Under the pieces are notes generated by a model. That model saw nothing but the letters and a program-made list of their open reading frames with translations, did not search any database and was not told the origin of the DNA. Of a stretch of 64,000 bases of DNA, positions 9,272 to 17,607 are shown piece by piece (positions within the stretch are counted from its first letter, which is position 1; each line of letters opens with the position of its first letter). This stretch comes from Limnohabitans sp. T6-20. Lineage in GTDB: Bacteria > Pseudomonadota > Gammaproteobacteria > Burkholderiales > Burkholderiaceae_C. The stretch lies in contig NZ_NERW01000003.1 of NCBI RefSeq assembly GCF_003063505.1, forward strand, positions 806,001 through 870,000, written 5' to 3'. The translations under genes and the position numbers were made by a program.

Positions 9272-9958
9272 ATGACCGAACTGGCCGAGCCCAAACGCGC
9301 ACGCGGCCGCCCCCGCAAGACTGAGGACGAGCGCGACGACGGCAACCGCCGTCAAGCGCTGATCTCGGCGGCGGCGCAGCTGTTTCACCGCAAGGGCTAC
9401 GACGCGACCAGCACCCGCGAGATCGCGGCGCTGGTGGGCATGCAGCCGGGCTCGCCGTTTTATCACTTCGACAACAAACAAGACCTGTTGCTGGCGGTGA
9501 TGGTGGAAGGCATGAAGCAGGCCAGCCAAAGGCAAACGACCGCCTGCGCTGACCTGCCGGATGACCTGCCCCCACGAGAACAACTGCGCGCCCTGATCCG
9601 CAACCAGTTCGATGTGCTGCTGGGGCCTGACAGCGATTTCATCCCGGTGATGCTGTACGAATGGCGGTCCCTCAACGGCGAGCAGCGCCAGACCATTACG
9701 CAAATCAAAGACGACTACGAAGCCGCGTGGACGCCCGTGTTGCAAGCGCTGCATGTCAGTGGCCAGTTGCAGGCCCCGGTGCAGCTGGCGCGCTTGATGA
9801 TTTTTGGCGCGCTCAACTGGGCGGTGCAGTGGTACCAGCCCCCCGCTGAAACAGCCACCAAGCCCACCCCCAAAGCCAAACAAAAAAGCCCCCCACGCGC
9901 ATCGCTGGACGATTTGACCGATGCCGCACTGGCCTTGTTTTTGAGAGACCCCACATGA
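9272..9958 (+). CDS. TetR/AcrR family regulator, first gene of the carboxylase operon
   Basis: This 228-residue protein begins with a basic arm (RARGRPRKT) and a TetR helix-turn-helix: RRQALISAAAQLFHRKGYDA, then STREIAALVGMQPGSPFYHF. The ligand domain is unremarkable and the C-terminus is lysine/proline-rich (KPTPKAKQKSPP) before a final helix. It overlaps the next gene by four bases (ATGA), so it is translated with the SDR and carboxylase genes. Regulators placed first in their operon usually repress it, and the natural effector would be an acyl-CoA of the pathway. Candidate target dyads in the window are at 7960-7977 and 28509-28522. Confidence 0.88.
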   Translation: MTELAEPKRARGRPRKTEDERDDGNRRQALISAAAQLFHRKGYDATSTREIAALVGMQPGSPFYHFDNKQDLLLAVMVEGMKQASQRQTTACADLPDDLPPREQLRALIRNQFDVLLGPDSDFIPVMLYEWRSLNGEQRQTITQIKDDYEAAWTPVLQALHVSGQLQAPVQLARLMIFGALNWAVQWYQPPAETATKPTPKAKQKSPPRASLDDLTDAALALFLRDPT

Positions 9959-10848
9959 CAACACCCACGCCTTACCAATCGGTCTTTGCCCCCGGGCTCC
10001 TCACGGGCCAGGCAATCCTGGTCACCGGCGGTGGCTCGGGCATTGGCCGCTGCACCGCGCACGAGCTGGCCAGCTTGGGCGCGCATGTGGTGCTGGTGGG
10101 CCGCAACCCCGACAAGCTGACCGTCACCGCGCAAGAGATCACGGGTGACGGTGGCCAGGCGAGCTGGCACAGCTGTGACATCCGGCGCGAGGGCGATGTC
10201 CAAGCCATGGTCGCGCAGGTGGTGCAGCAGCACGGGCGGATTCACGGCCTGGTCAACAACGCAGGCGGTCAATACATCTCGCCCCTGGCCCACACCAGCG
10301 CCAAAGGCTGGCAAGCGGTCATCGACACCAACCTCACCGGTGGCTTTCTGGTGGCACGTGAGTGCTTCAACCAAAGCATGCAACAGCAAGGCGGTGCGGT
10401 GGTCAACATCGTGGCCGACATGTGGGGCTCGATGCCGGGCATGGGCCACAGCGGCGCGGCGCGGGCGGGCATGGTCAGCTTCACCGAAACGGCCGCGCTC
10501 GAATGGGCCGCTCAAGGCGTGCGCGTGAACGCCGTTGCCCCAGGCTACATCGCCAGCAGCGGCATGGACCACTACCCGCCCGAGGCGGGCCCGATGCTGC
10601 GCGAGATGCGCAACACGGTTCCACAAGGCCGCTTTGGCACCGAAGCCGAAACGTCCGCCGCCATTGTGTTTTTGCTGTCACCCGCTGCCAGCTTTGTGAG
10701 CGGCACGGTGTTGCGCGTAGACGGTGCCCGTCCGCAAATGCGCATGGGCTGGCAGCAAGCCGTGGCCCAAGCCGATGTGCAAGAACGCGATGCCGTCAAA
10801 CCCTTTGACGGCTTTCACCGCGCCGTGACCCCCAAGGTATTCCAATGA
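9955..10848 (+). CDS. SDR-family oxidoreductase, PECR-like, lacking the YxxxK motif
   Basis: This 297-residue Rossmann protein has the NAD(P) site TGGGSGIGRCTAHELASLGA, the NNAG stretch (LVNNAGGQY) and the structural VRVNAVAPGYI. The catalytic YxxxK is replaced by S166-GAA-R170 in HSGAARAGM. The HSGAARAG string resembles peroxisomal trans-2-enoyl-CoA reductases (PECR), but the Tyr/Lys that follow in those enzymes also appear absent (VSFTET). It is therefore probably an enoyl/dienoyl-CoA reductase-like member rather than an alcohol dehydrogenase. It overlaps the TetR gene before it and the carboxyltransferase after it by ATGA. Pseudomonas atu clusters also contain SDR genes (atuB, atuG). Confidence 0.85.
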   Translation: MTTPTPYQSVFAPGLLTGQAILVTGGGSGIGRCTAHELASLGAHVVLVGRNPDKLTVTAQEITGDGGQASWHSCDIRREGDVQAMVAQVVQQHGRIHGLVNNAGGQYISPLAHTSAKGWQAVIDTNLTGGFLVARECFNQSMQQQGGAVVNIVADMWGSMPGMGHSGAARAGMVSFTETAALEWAAQGVRVNAVAPGYIASSGMDHYPPEAGPMLREMRNTVPQGRFGTEAETSAAIVFLLSPAASFVSGTVLRVDGARPQMRMGWQQAVAQADVQERDAVKPFDGFHRAVTPKVFQ

Positions 10849-12455
10849 CTTTTGAATCCACCTGGAACCCGCACAGCCCCGTGGCCCAGCAGCGGCGCGA
10901 AGCCGCCCTGGCCCGCTTGGCGCAGTGGCATGCCCTGCAAGACCGCGCAGCGCTTGCCTCGGCCCAATCCAAACCGGTGTTTGACAAACGCGGGCAGTTG
11001 CTGCCGCGTGAACGTGTGGCCTTGCTGCTTGACCCGGGTGCACCTTTCTTGCCGCTGTGTGCGCTGGCGGGCTTCATGCAGGACACACCCGACCCGGCCA
11101 AGTCGGTACCCGGCGGCGGCATGATCGCGGGCATCGGCTTCATCAGTGGTGTGCGCTGCATGGTGGTGGCCAGCGACTCGGGCATCGAAGCCGGGGCCAT
11201 TCAGGCGCGAGGCCTCGAAAAGATTTTGCGCGTGCAAGAGTTGGCCCTTGAAAACAAACTGCCTTTTGTGCACCTGGTCGAAAGCGCCGGGGCCAATTTG
11301 ATGCAGTACAAGGTCGAAGGTTTTGTGCTGGGCGGCAGCCTGTTCCGCAACCTAGCACGCTTGTCGGCGGCGGGCCTGCCGGTGCTCACCGTGCAGCACG
11401 GCTCGGGCACCGCAGGCGGGGCCTACATGCCGGGGCTGAGTGACACCGTGATCATGGTGCGCGGCCGCTCGCGGGCCTTTTTGGCGGGGCCGCCTCTGCT
11501 CAAAGCCGCCACCGGTGAAGTGGCCACCGAAGAAGAACTGGGCGGGGCCGAGATGCACACCAGCGTGTCGGGCTTGGGTGAATACCTGTGCGAAGACGAC
11601 CGCCACGCGCTGGGCACGGCCCGGGATGTGGTGGCGCGTTGGGACTGGGCTGCGCACAACTCGCAACGGCAAGCAAAGCCCCCGCGCCTGGACGCTGAAG
11701 AACTGCTGGGCCTCATGCCCGCCCACCACCGCGAACCCATCGACATGCGCGAAGTCATCTTGCGCTTGATCGATGACTCGGATTTTCTGGAATTCAAACC
11801 GCTGTTCGGCGCGGCCACGGTGTGTGCGCAGGCCCGCATCGGCGGTCATGCGGTGGGCATCATCAGCAACAACGGACCGATTGATGTGGCCGGGGCCAAC
11901 AAGGCCACGCACTTCATCCAGTGGATGTGCCAGCTGGGTCATCCCATCGTTTATTTGCAAAACACCACCGGCTACATGGTGGGAAAAGACAGCGAACAAG
12001 GCGGCATGATCAAGCACGGCTCCAAGATGATCCAGGCCGTGACCAGCACCACCGTGCCGCAAATCACCATCCAGTGCGGGGCATCGTTTGGGGCGGGTAA
12101 TTACGGCATGTGCGGGCGAGGTTATGCACCGCGCTTTTTGTTCAGCTGGCCGGGGGCCAAGACGGCGGTGATGGGCGGCGAGCAAGCCGCCCGCACCATG
12201 CAGATCGTGGCCGAAGCCGGCATGGCCCGCAAAGGCATCACGCCCGACCCCGAAAAAATGCAGGCCCAGTTCGACAAGATCGTGGCCCTGTTTGAAGCGC
12301 AGGCCGATGCCTTCTACACCAGCGGCCTGGTGCTGGACGACGGCGTGATCGACCCGCGCGACACCCGCAGCGTGCTGAGCTTTTGCCTGGACACCTGCCT
12401 GGAAGCTGCAAAGCGCCAACCCCGCGCCATGACGTTTGGCGTGGCCCGCATGTAA
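10845..12455 (+). CDS. Acyl-CoA carboxylase, carboxyltransferase (beta) subunit, AtuC-like
   Basis: This 536-residue protein has two crotonase-fold carboxyltransferase halves: HLVESAGANLMQYK with GSGTAGGAYMPGLSD in the N-terminal half, and IISNNGPIDVAGANKATHFI with CGASFGAGNYGMCGRGYAPR in the C-terminal half. It transfers CO2 from carboxybiotin to an acyl-CoA. Aligned by eye, methylcrotonyl-CoA carboxylases have HFGRIF where this protein has LGGSLF, so a bulky Phe near the acyl pocket becomes G163. Together with ELGGAEMHTSVSG (instead of GGADVH) this suggests the geranyl-CoA (AtuC) branch. The true substrate is unproven. The partner is the biotin carboxylase at 14452. Confidence 0.85.
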   Translation: MTFESTWNPHSPVAQQRREAALARLAQWHALQDRAALASAQSKPVFDKRGQLLPRERVALLLDPGAPFLPLCALAGFMQDTPDPAKSVPGGGMIAGIGFISGVRCMVVASDSGIEAGAIQARGLEKILRVQELALENKLPFVHLVESAGANLMQYKVEGFVLGGSLFRNLARLSAAGLPVLTVQHGSGTAGGAYMPGLSDTVIMVRGRSRAFLAGPPLLKAATGEVATEEELGGAEMHTSVSGLGEYLCEDDRHALGTARDVVARWDWAAHNSQRQAKPPRLDAEELLGLMPAHHREPIDMREVILRLIDDSDFLEFKPLFGAATVCAQARIGGHAVGIISNNGPIDVAGANKATHFIQWMCQLGHPIVYLQNTTGYMVGKDSEQGGMIKHGSKMIQAVTSTTVPQITIQCGASFGAGNYGMCGRGYAPRFLFSWPGAKTAVMGGEQAARTMQIVAEAGMARKGITPDPEKMQAQFDKIVALFEAQADAFYTSGLVLDDGVIDPRDTRSVLSFCLDTCLEAAKRQPRAMTFGVARM

Positions 12456-12482
12456 AAAAACCAACCCCCACGGAGACACACC

Positions 12483-13655
12483 ATGCAATACACTCACGAA
12501 CACCGCGAGATCCAGAACACGCTCAAGCGTTTCATCGAAGCCGAGATCAACCCCCATGTGGACGAGTGGGAAGCGGCCGAGATTTTTCCGGCGCATGAGG
12601 TCTTCAAAAAAATGGGCAACTTGGGCCTGCTGGGCCTGACCAAGCCCGAAGCCTTTGGCGGCGCGGGGCTGGACTATTCCTACAGCATTGCCATGGCCGA
12701 GGCGCTGGGCCACATCGACTGCGGCGGCATTCCCATGGCGATTGGCGTGCAGACCGACATGGCCACGCCCGCCTTGGCGCGTTTTGGCAGCGACGAGTTG
12801 CGAGCGCAGTTTTTGGCCCCAGCGATTGCGGGTGACATGGTGGGCTGCATTGGTGTGAGCGAGCCGGGTGCGGGCAGCGATGTGGCGGGCATCAAAACCG
12901 TGGCGCGCAAGGATGGCGACGACTACGTCATCAGCGGCCAAAAAATGTGGATCACCAACAGCTTGCAGGCCGACTGGATGTGCATGCTGGTGAACACAAG
13001 CGAAGGACCGATCCATAAAAACAAAAGCCTGGTCATGGTGCCCATGCGCGAAAACGGCAAACTGCTGCCCGGCATCGAGGTGGGCAAAAAGATCAAAAAG
13101 ATCGGCATGAACAGCAGCGACACGGGTTTGATTTATTTTGACGAAGTGCGTGTACCGCAGCGCTACCGCATCGGGGCCGAGGGCCAGGGCTTCATCTACC
13201 AGATGCAGCAGTTCCAAGAAGAGCGCCTGTGGTGCGCGGCCAGCACGCTGCAGTCGCTGACCAACTGCATTCAGTGGACGGTGGAATGGGCGCAAGAGCG
13301 CAAGCTGTTTGGCAGCACACTGGCAGACCAGCAGTGGGTGCAGTTCAAGCTGGCCGAACTCAAGGCCGAGGTGGAAAGCCTGCGCGCATTGACCTACCAG
13401 TCTTGTGAACACTACATCGCCGGTGAAGACGTGACCGAATGGGCCACCATGGCCAAGCTCAAAGCGGGCCGCTTGAACCGCACCGTGCCCGACACCTGTT
13501 TGCAGTTTTGGGGCGGTATGGGCTTCACCTGGGAAAACAAAGTCTCGCGCATGTACCGCGACGGGCGTCTGGCCTCGATTGGCGGCGGCGCCGACGAGGT
13601 GATGCTGGGCATCTTGTCCAAGATGATGGGCATTGCCAAGCGGCCACAAGCATGA
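12483..13655 (+). CDS. Acyl-CoA dehydrogenase (AtuD/IVD-type)
   Basis: This 390-residue acyl-CoA dehydrogenase carries CIGVSEPGAGSDVAGIKTVA, KMWITNSLQADWMCML, the mid-domain IGMNSSDTGLIYFDEVRVP and the C-terminal FWGGMGFTWENKVSRMYRD. The medium-chain catalytic site is IGGGADEV (no glutamate), while E247 in FQEERLWCA provides the likely base, as in isovaleryl- and citronellyl-type enzymes. It begins 27 bases after the carboxyltransferase, the only real gap in the operon, with an ACGGAGAC ribosome site, and overlaps the hydratase by ATGA. Oxidation of a branched or isoprenoid acyl-CoA before carboxylation is the likely role. Confidence 0.9.
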   Translation: MQYTHEHREIQNTLKRFIEAEINPHVDEWEAAEIFPAHEVFKKMGNLGLLGLTKPEAFGGAGLDYSYSIAMAEALGHIDCGGIPMAIGVQTDMATPALARFGSDELRAQFLAPAIAGDMVGCIGVSEPGAGSDVAGIKTVARKDGDDYVISGQKMWITNSLQADWMCMLVNTSEGPIHKNKSLVMVPMRENGKLLPGIEVGKKIKKIGMNSSDTGLIYFDEVRVPQRYRIGAEGQGFIYQMQQFQEERLWCAASTLQSLTNCIQWTVEWAQERKLFGSTLADQQWVQFKLAELKAEVESLRALTYQSCEHYIAGEDVTEWATMAKLKAGRLNRTVPDTCLQFWGGMGFTWENKVSRMYRDGRLASIGGGADEVMLGILSKMMGIAKRPQA

Positions 13656-14455
13656 GCACTTTGTTGATCGAACGCCAGGGCCCGGTCGAGACCTGGACCC
13701 TGAACGACCCGGCCACCCGCAACGCCCTGAGCGACGCGGTGGTGGATGGCTTGCTGCAAGCCTGTGCGCGGGCAGCGCAAGACGCGACACTGCGCATCGT
13801 GGTGCTGACCGGCGCAGGCGGTGCCTTTTGCGCGGGTGGTAGCCTGGGCGGCTTTGCCAGCCTGATTGGCCAGCCCTTGCAGACTGGCCAAACCGACCCG
13901 CTGCTGGCCATGAACCGTGGCTTTGGTGACCTGCTGCATGCCTTGAGCGCCCTGCCCCAGTTGCTGGTGTGCCGGGTGGATGGCGCGGCCATGGGCGGCG
14001 GTTTTGGCCTGGTGTGCTGCGCCGACCATGTGGTGGCCACAGCCCGCTCGGTGCTGGGCACGCCCGAGGTCACGCTGGGCCTGCCGCCTGCGCAGATTGC
14101 GCCTTTTGTTTGGCAACGCCTGGGCGAGAGCGCCGCACGCCAGTGCCTGCTGCAAGGCCTGAGCTACACCGCAGCGCAAGCGCTGCAAGTGGGCCTGGTG
14201 AACGAGGTGATCGAGCAGAACACCGATGAAGCCTGGCAAACAACACTGACGCGCCTCATGCGCGCTGGCCCCGGCGCGGTGGCCAGCACCAAACAACTGC
14301 TGCGGCAGCTGCGCGGCCCGGTGCCTGATTTGCGCGATGCCGCAGCACAAGCTTTTGCACAAGGCCTGCGCAGCGCCGAAGCCGCACAAGGTCTGGCCGC
14401 GTTTGCACGCAAACAGCCTGCGCCCTGGACACTTTCTGGCAAGGACACGACATGA
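13652..14455 (+). CDS. Enoyl-CoA hydratase-family protein, glutaconyl-CoA type (AtuE/LiuC-like)
   Basis: This 267-residue crotonase has the oxyanion-hole motifs AFCAGGSLGG and GAAMGGGFGLVCCADH. The first catalytic glutamate (GGGxE) is glycine (GGGFG), while the second is kept in LGTPEVTLGLPP. Loss of the first acid with a following PPAQIAPFV stretch fits hydratases acting on 3-methylglutaconyl- or isohexenylglutaconyl-CoA, which hydrate an already carboxylated substrate. That matches its place between carboxylase subunits. Start and stop both overlap neighbours by ATGA. An isomerase role remains possible. Confidence 0.85.
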   Translation: MSTLLIERQGPVETWTLNDPATRNALSDAVVDGLLQACARAAQDATLRIVVLTGAGGAFCAGGSLGGFASLIGQPLQTGQTDPLLAMNRGFGDLLHALSALPQLLVCRVDGAAMGGGFGLVCCADHVVATARSVLGTPEVTLGLPPAQIAPFVWQRLGESAARQCLLQGLSYTAAQALQVGLVNEVIEQNTDEAWQTTLTRLMRAGPGAVASTKQLLRQLRGPVPDLRDAAAQAFAQGLRSAEAAQGLAAFARKQPAPWTLSGKDTT

Positions 14456-16440
14456 CTTCGACCTTGTCCACCACTTTGCCCCATAAGGTCACGCGCCTGC
14501 TGATCGCAAACCGGGGTGAGATCGCCCGACGGGTGATCCGCACCGCCCGCCACATGGGCATTCAGACGGTGGCCGTTTATTCCGACGCCGACTGCGATGC
14601 GCTGCATGTGAAAGAAGCCGACACCGCCGTTGCATTGGGCGGCACCCTTTCAGCTGACTCGTATTTGCACATCGACAAACTGCTCCAAGCGGCTCGTGAC
14701 ACCGGGGCAGACGCGGTGCACCCGGGCTATGGTTTTTTGAGCGAGAACGCCGAGTTTGCGCAAGCGGTGATCGACTCGGGCCTGACCTGGGTAGGCCCAC
14801 CGCCTGCGGCCATCCGGGCGCTGGGCAGCAAATCGGCTGCCAAAGCGCTGGCTTTGAAACACAGCGTGCCCTGCTTGCCGGGCTACTTTGGCACCGACCA
14901 AAGCGACGCGACCTTCACCGCACAAGCGCAGCAGCTGGGCTTGCCGCTCATGGTGAAAGCCGTGGCCGGGGGCGGCGGGCGCGGCATGCGCCTGGTGACC
15001 GACATGGCCCAACTGCTGCCCGCGCTGAACAGCGCCCGCTCCGAAGCCCTGGCCGGGTTTGGCAACGGCGACTTGTTGATGGAGCGCGCCTTGCTGCGCC
15101 CCCGCCACATCGAGGTGCAGATCATGGCCGACATGCATGGCCACTGCATCCACCTGGGTGAGCGCGACTGCTCGGTGCAGCGGCGGCACCAAAAGATCAT
15201 CGAAGAATCGCCCAGCCCGGCGGTGGATGCTGCACTCCGCGCGCAACTCGGCAAGGCAGCCATTGCGCTGGCGCAATCGGCGGGCTATGTGGGTGCGGGC
15301 ACGGTGGAGTTTTTGCTGGACGAAGCACAAGCTAACAAGCCGTTCTATTTGATGGAGATGAACACCCGCTTGCAGGTGGAACACCCCGTCACCGAAATGC
15401 TCACCGGGTTGGACTTGGTCGAGTGGCAACTGCGCATCGCACGCGGCGAACCGCTGCCGCTGACGCAAGCCGATTTGCGCCTGCAAGGCCACGCCATCGA
15501 GGTGCGCCTGTGCGCCGAAGACGAACACTTCACGCCGCAGACCGGCACGGTGCAGGCCTTTTCAGCGCCAGAGGGTTTGCGCTTTGACCATGCGCTGCAT
15601 GTGGGCGCAGTGGTCACGCCGCACTACGATTCGATGCTGGGCAAGTTGATCGCTCACGCGCCCACACGCCATGACGCTATCGCCAAGCTGTGCGCAGGCC
15701 TGAACCAGACCACCGTGCTGGGCTTGCCGACCAACCGGGCTTTTTTGGAAGCTTGTTTGCAGCACCCCACGTTTGCAGCAGGCGAAGCCTTGATTCCGTT
15801 TTTGGCCGAACAAGCCGACACGGTGCGCGAGCGCCTAGAGGCCACGAGCGACGCACGCACCGTGGCCTTGCTGGCTGTGCTCTATGCACAACAAACACCC
15901 GCCGCCGCGATGCCCAGCCCCTTCACGCGGCCTGTGCACATGGGCCTGGGCGATGAGCTCTTGTCGCTGAGCTTGCAGGAGCTGGGGCAAGGACAAGTGC
16001 GCGTCCAAATCCAAGATGCCACGCACGAGGCCCACATCCACCGCAGTGGCGATCTGCTGCACATCACGCTGAACGAACGCCGCTGGCAAGCCCGCGCAGT
16101 GGCCTGCTCTGGTGCGGTCAAGCGCTGGCATGTGCAACTGCAAGGCCCGGAATGCTTTGAGCTGTGGCTCACCGACCAAAACCACAGCGCACCCAGCACA
16201 GGCGCCAGCGCCCAAGCGACGCAGTCACTCCGCGCGCCCTTCAACGGCAAGCTGATCGCTTTGCATGTGCAAGAAGGCCAATCGGTCCAACAAGGCGAAG
16301 CCGTGCTGGTGATCGAGTCGATGAAGCTCGAACACATTTTGTGTGCCCCACGCGATGCGGTGGTGCACAGCCTCTCGGCCAGCGTGGGCCAACAAGTGGG
16401 CCCCGGCCAGGTGCTGGTGCAATGGAAGGACGCCGCATGA
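14452..16440 (+). CDS. Acyl-CoA carboxylase, biotin carboxylase/biotin carrier (alpha) subunit
   Basis: This 662-residue protein contains in order the biotin carboxylase fold (RLLIANRGEIARRVIRTA), the ATP-grasp glycine loop VKAVAGGGGRGMRLV, the signature EMNTRLQVEHPVTEMLTG, a BT-like linker, and a C-terminal biotinyl domain with K625 in VIESMKLEH. The usual AMKM motif is altered to ESMKL. It carboxylates its own biotin with ATP and bicarbonate and feeds the beta subunit at 10845. Length and domains fit MCC/GCC alpha subunits. It overlaps both neighbours by ATGA, which should fix subunit ratios through coupled translation. Confidence 0.92.
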   Translation: MTSTLSTTLPHKVTRLLIANRGEIARRVIRTARHMGIQTVAVYSDADCDALHVKEADTAVALGGTLSADSYLHIDKLLQAARDTGADAVHPGYGFLSENAEFAQAVIDSGLTWVGPPPAAIRALGSKSAAKALALKHSVPCLPGYFGTDQSDATFTAQAQQLGLPLMVKAVAGGGGRGMRLVTDMAQLLPALNSARSEALAGFGNGDLLMERALLRPRHIEVQIMADMHGHCIHLGERDCSVQRRHQKIIEESPSPAVDAALRAQLGKAAIALAQSAGYVGAGTVEFLLDEAQANKPFYLMEMNTRLQVEHPVTEMLTGLDLVEWQLRIARGEPLPLTQADLRLQGHAIEVRLCAEDEHFTPQTGTVQAFSAPEGLRFDHALHVGAVVTPHYDSMLGKLIAHAPTRHDAIAKLCAGLNQTTVLGLPTNRAFLEACLQHPTFAAGEALIPFLAEQADTVRERLEATSDARTVALLAVLYAQQTPAAAMPSPFTRPVHMGLGDELLSLSLQELGQGQVRVQIQDATHEAHIHRSGDLLHITLNERRWQARAVACSGAVKRWHVQLQGPECFELWLTDQNHSAPSTGASAQATQSLRAPFNGKLIALHVQEGQSVQQGEAVLVIESMKLEHILCAPRDAVVHSLSASVGQQVGPGQVLVQWKDAA

Positions 16441-17606
16441 GTACCGCTGGATTCACCGCTGATTTCACAACCGAAGACCTGCAAAGACTGCAAGCCACTG
16501 TGGAGCGTTTTGCCAAACAAGCCATCGCCCCGCATGTGCCCGCCTGGGAAGAAGCCGGTCAATTTGACCGCAGCCTCTACAAGCAAGCCGCTGACCTGGG
16601 CCTGCTGGGCCTGGGCTACCCCGAACACCTGGGCGGCACACCCGCACCCTGGCGTGCACGCAACCTGCTGTCGCAAACCCTGGCGCGTCACGGCGGCAGC
16701 GGCGGCGTGATGGCCAGCCTGTTTTCACACAACATTGGCTTGCCGCCCGTGATGGCGCATGGCAGCGCCGAGTTGCAAGCCGAAGTGGTGCCGCCTGTGT
16801 TGCGCGGCGAGCGCATCGCCGCGCTGGCCATCACCGAACACGGCGGCGGCTCGGACGTGGCCAGTTTGCGCACCACCGCCCGCGCCGATGGGGCCGACTA
16901 CGTGATCGACGGAGAAAAAGTTTTCATCACCTCGGGCCTGCGCGCCGACTGGATCACCCTGGCCGTGCGCACTGACCCGGCCAGCAAGGGGGCCAGCGGC
17001 ATTTCCATGATCGTGGTGCCTGGCGACACGCCCGGCATCTCGCGCACACGCCTGCACAAGATGGGCTGGCACAGCTCGGACACGGCGCAGCTGCGCTTTG
17101 ACGGTGTGCGCGTTCCCCAGCGTTACCGCCTGGGCGAAGAAGGCGCAGGCTTTCGCATGATCATGGGCAACTTCAACGGCGAGCGTCTGGCCATGTCGGC
17201 CATGGCTTTGGGCTTTGCGCAGGCTTGCTTTGACGAAGCGCTGAACTGGGCACGCCAGCGCCAGACCTTTGGCGCGGCCCTGATCGAGCGGCAGGCGATT
17301 CGCCACAGGTTGATGGACATGCAGATGCGCATCTCGTCCACGCAAGCCTGGGTCGATGCTGTGACGCACCAAGCCGACGCAAGCCAGACCGGTGCCGACT
17401 GGGTGGCACAGGTCTGCCTGCTCAAAAACCACGCCACCCAAACCATGCAGTTTTGCGCCGATGCCGCCGTGCAACTGCTGGGCGGCATGGGCTACATGCG
17501 CGGCACCGTGAGCGAGCGGGTTTACCGCGAAGTCAAGGTGATGATGATTGGCGGGGGGGCCGAAGAAATCATGAAAGAGCTGGCGGCGAAACAGTTGGGG
17601 ATTTGA
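16437..17606 (+). CDS. Acyl-CoA dehydrogenase, last gene of the carboxylase operon
   Basis: This 389-residue acyl-CoA dehydrogenase has ALAITEHGGGSDVASLRTTA, FITSGLRADWITLAVRT, MGWHSSDTAQLRFDGVRVP and the C-terminal LLGGMGYMRGTVSERVYREV. The medium-chain catalytic position is again glycine (IGGGAEEI), with E249 in FNGERLAMS as probable base. Its SEP loop reads TEHGGGSD, which departs from the SEPxxGSD of the other two dehydrogenases here. The ATG at 16437 overlaps the biotin carboxylase stop. It converges on the SbtA-like gene with a single base between the stop codons and no terminator between them. Confidence 0.9.
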   Translation: MSTAGFTADFTTEDLQRLQATVERFAKQAIAPHVPAWEEAGQFDRSLYKQAADLGLLGLGYPEHLGGTPAPWRARNLLSQTLARHGGSGGVMASLFSHNIGLPPVMAHGSAELQAEVVPPVLRGERIAALAITEHGGGSDVASLRTTARADGADYVIDGEKVFITSGLRADWITLAVRTDPASKGASGISMIVVPGDTPGISRTRLHKMGWHSSDTAQLRFDGVRVPQRYRLGEEGAGFRMIMGNFNGERLAMSAMALGFAQACFDEALNWARQRQTFGAALIERQAIRHRLMDMQMRISSTQAWVDAVTHQADASQTGADWVAQVCLLKNHATQTMQFCADAAVQLLGGMGYMRGTVSERVYREVKVMMIGGGAEEIMKELAAKQLGI

Positions 17607-17607
17607 A

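Noticed and set aside
11352..13790. Very long open frame opposite the carboxyltransferase and dehydrogenase genes (812 codons, minus strand)
   Set aside because: It is a mirror of high-GC codon bias in the real plus-strand genes; its translation is rich in His, Gly, Gln and Arg with no domain.
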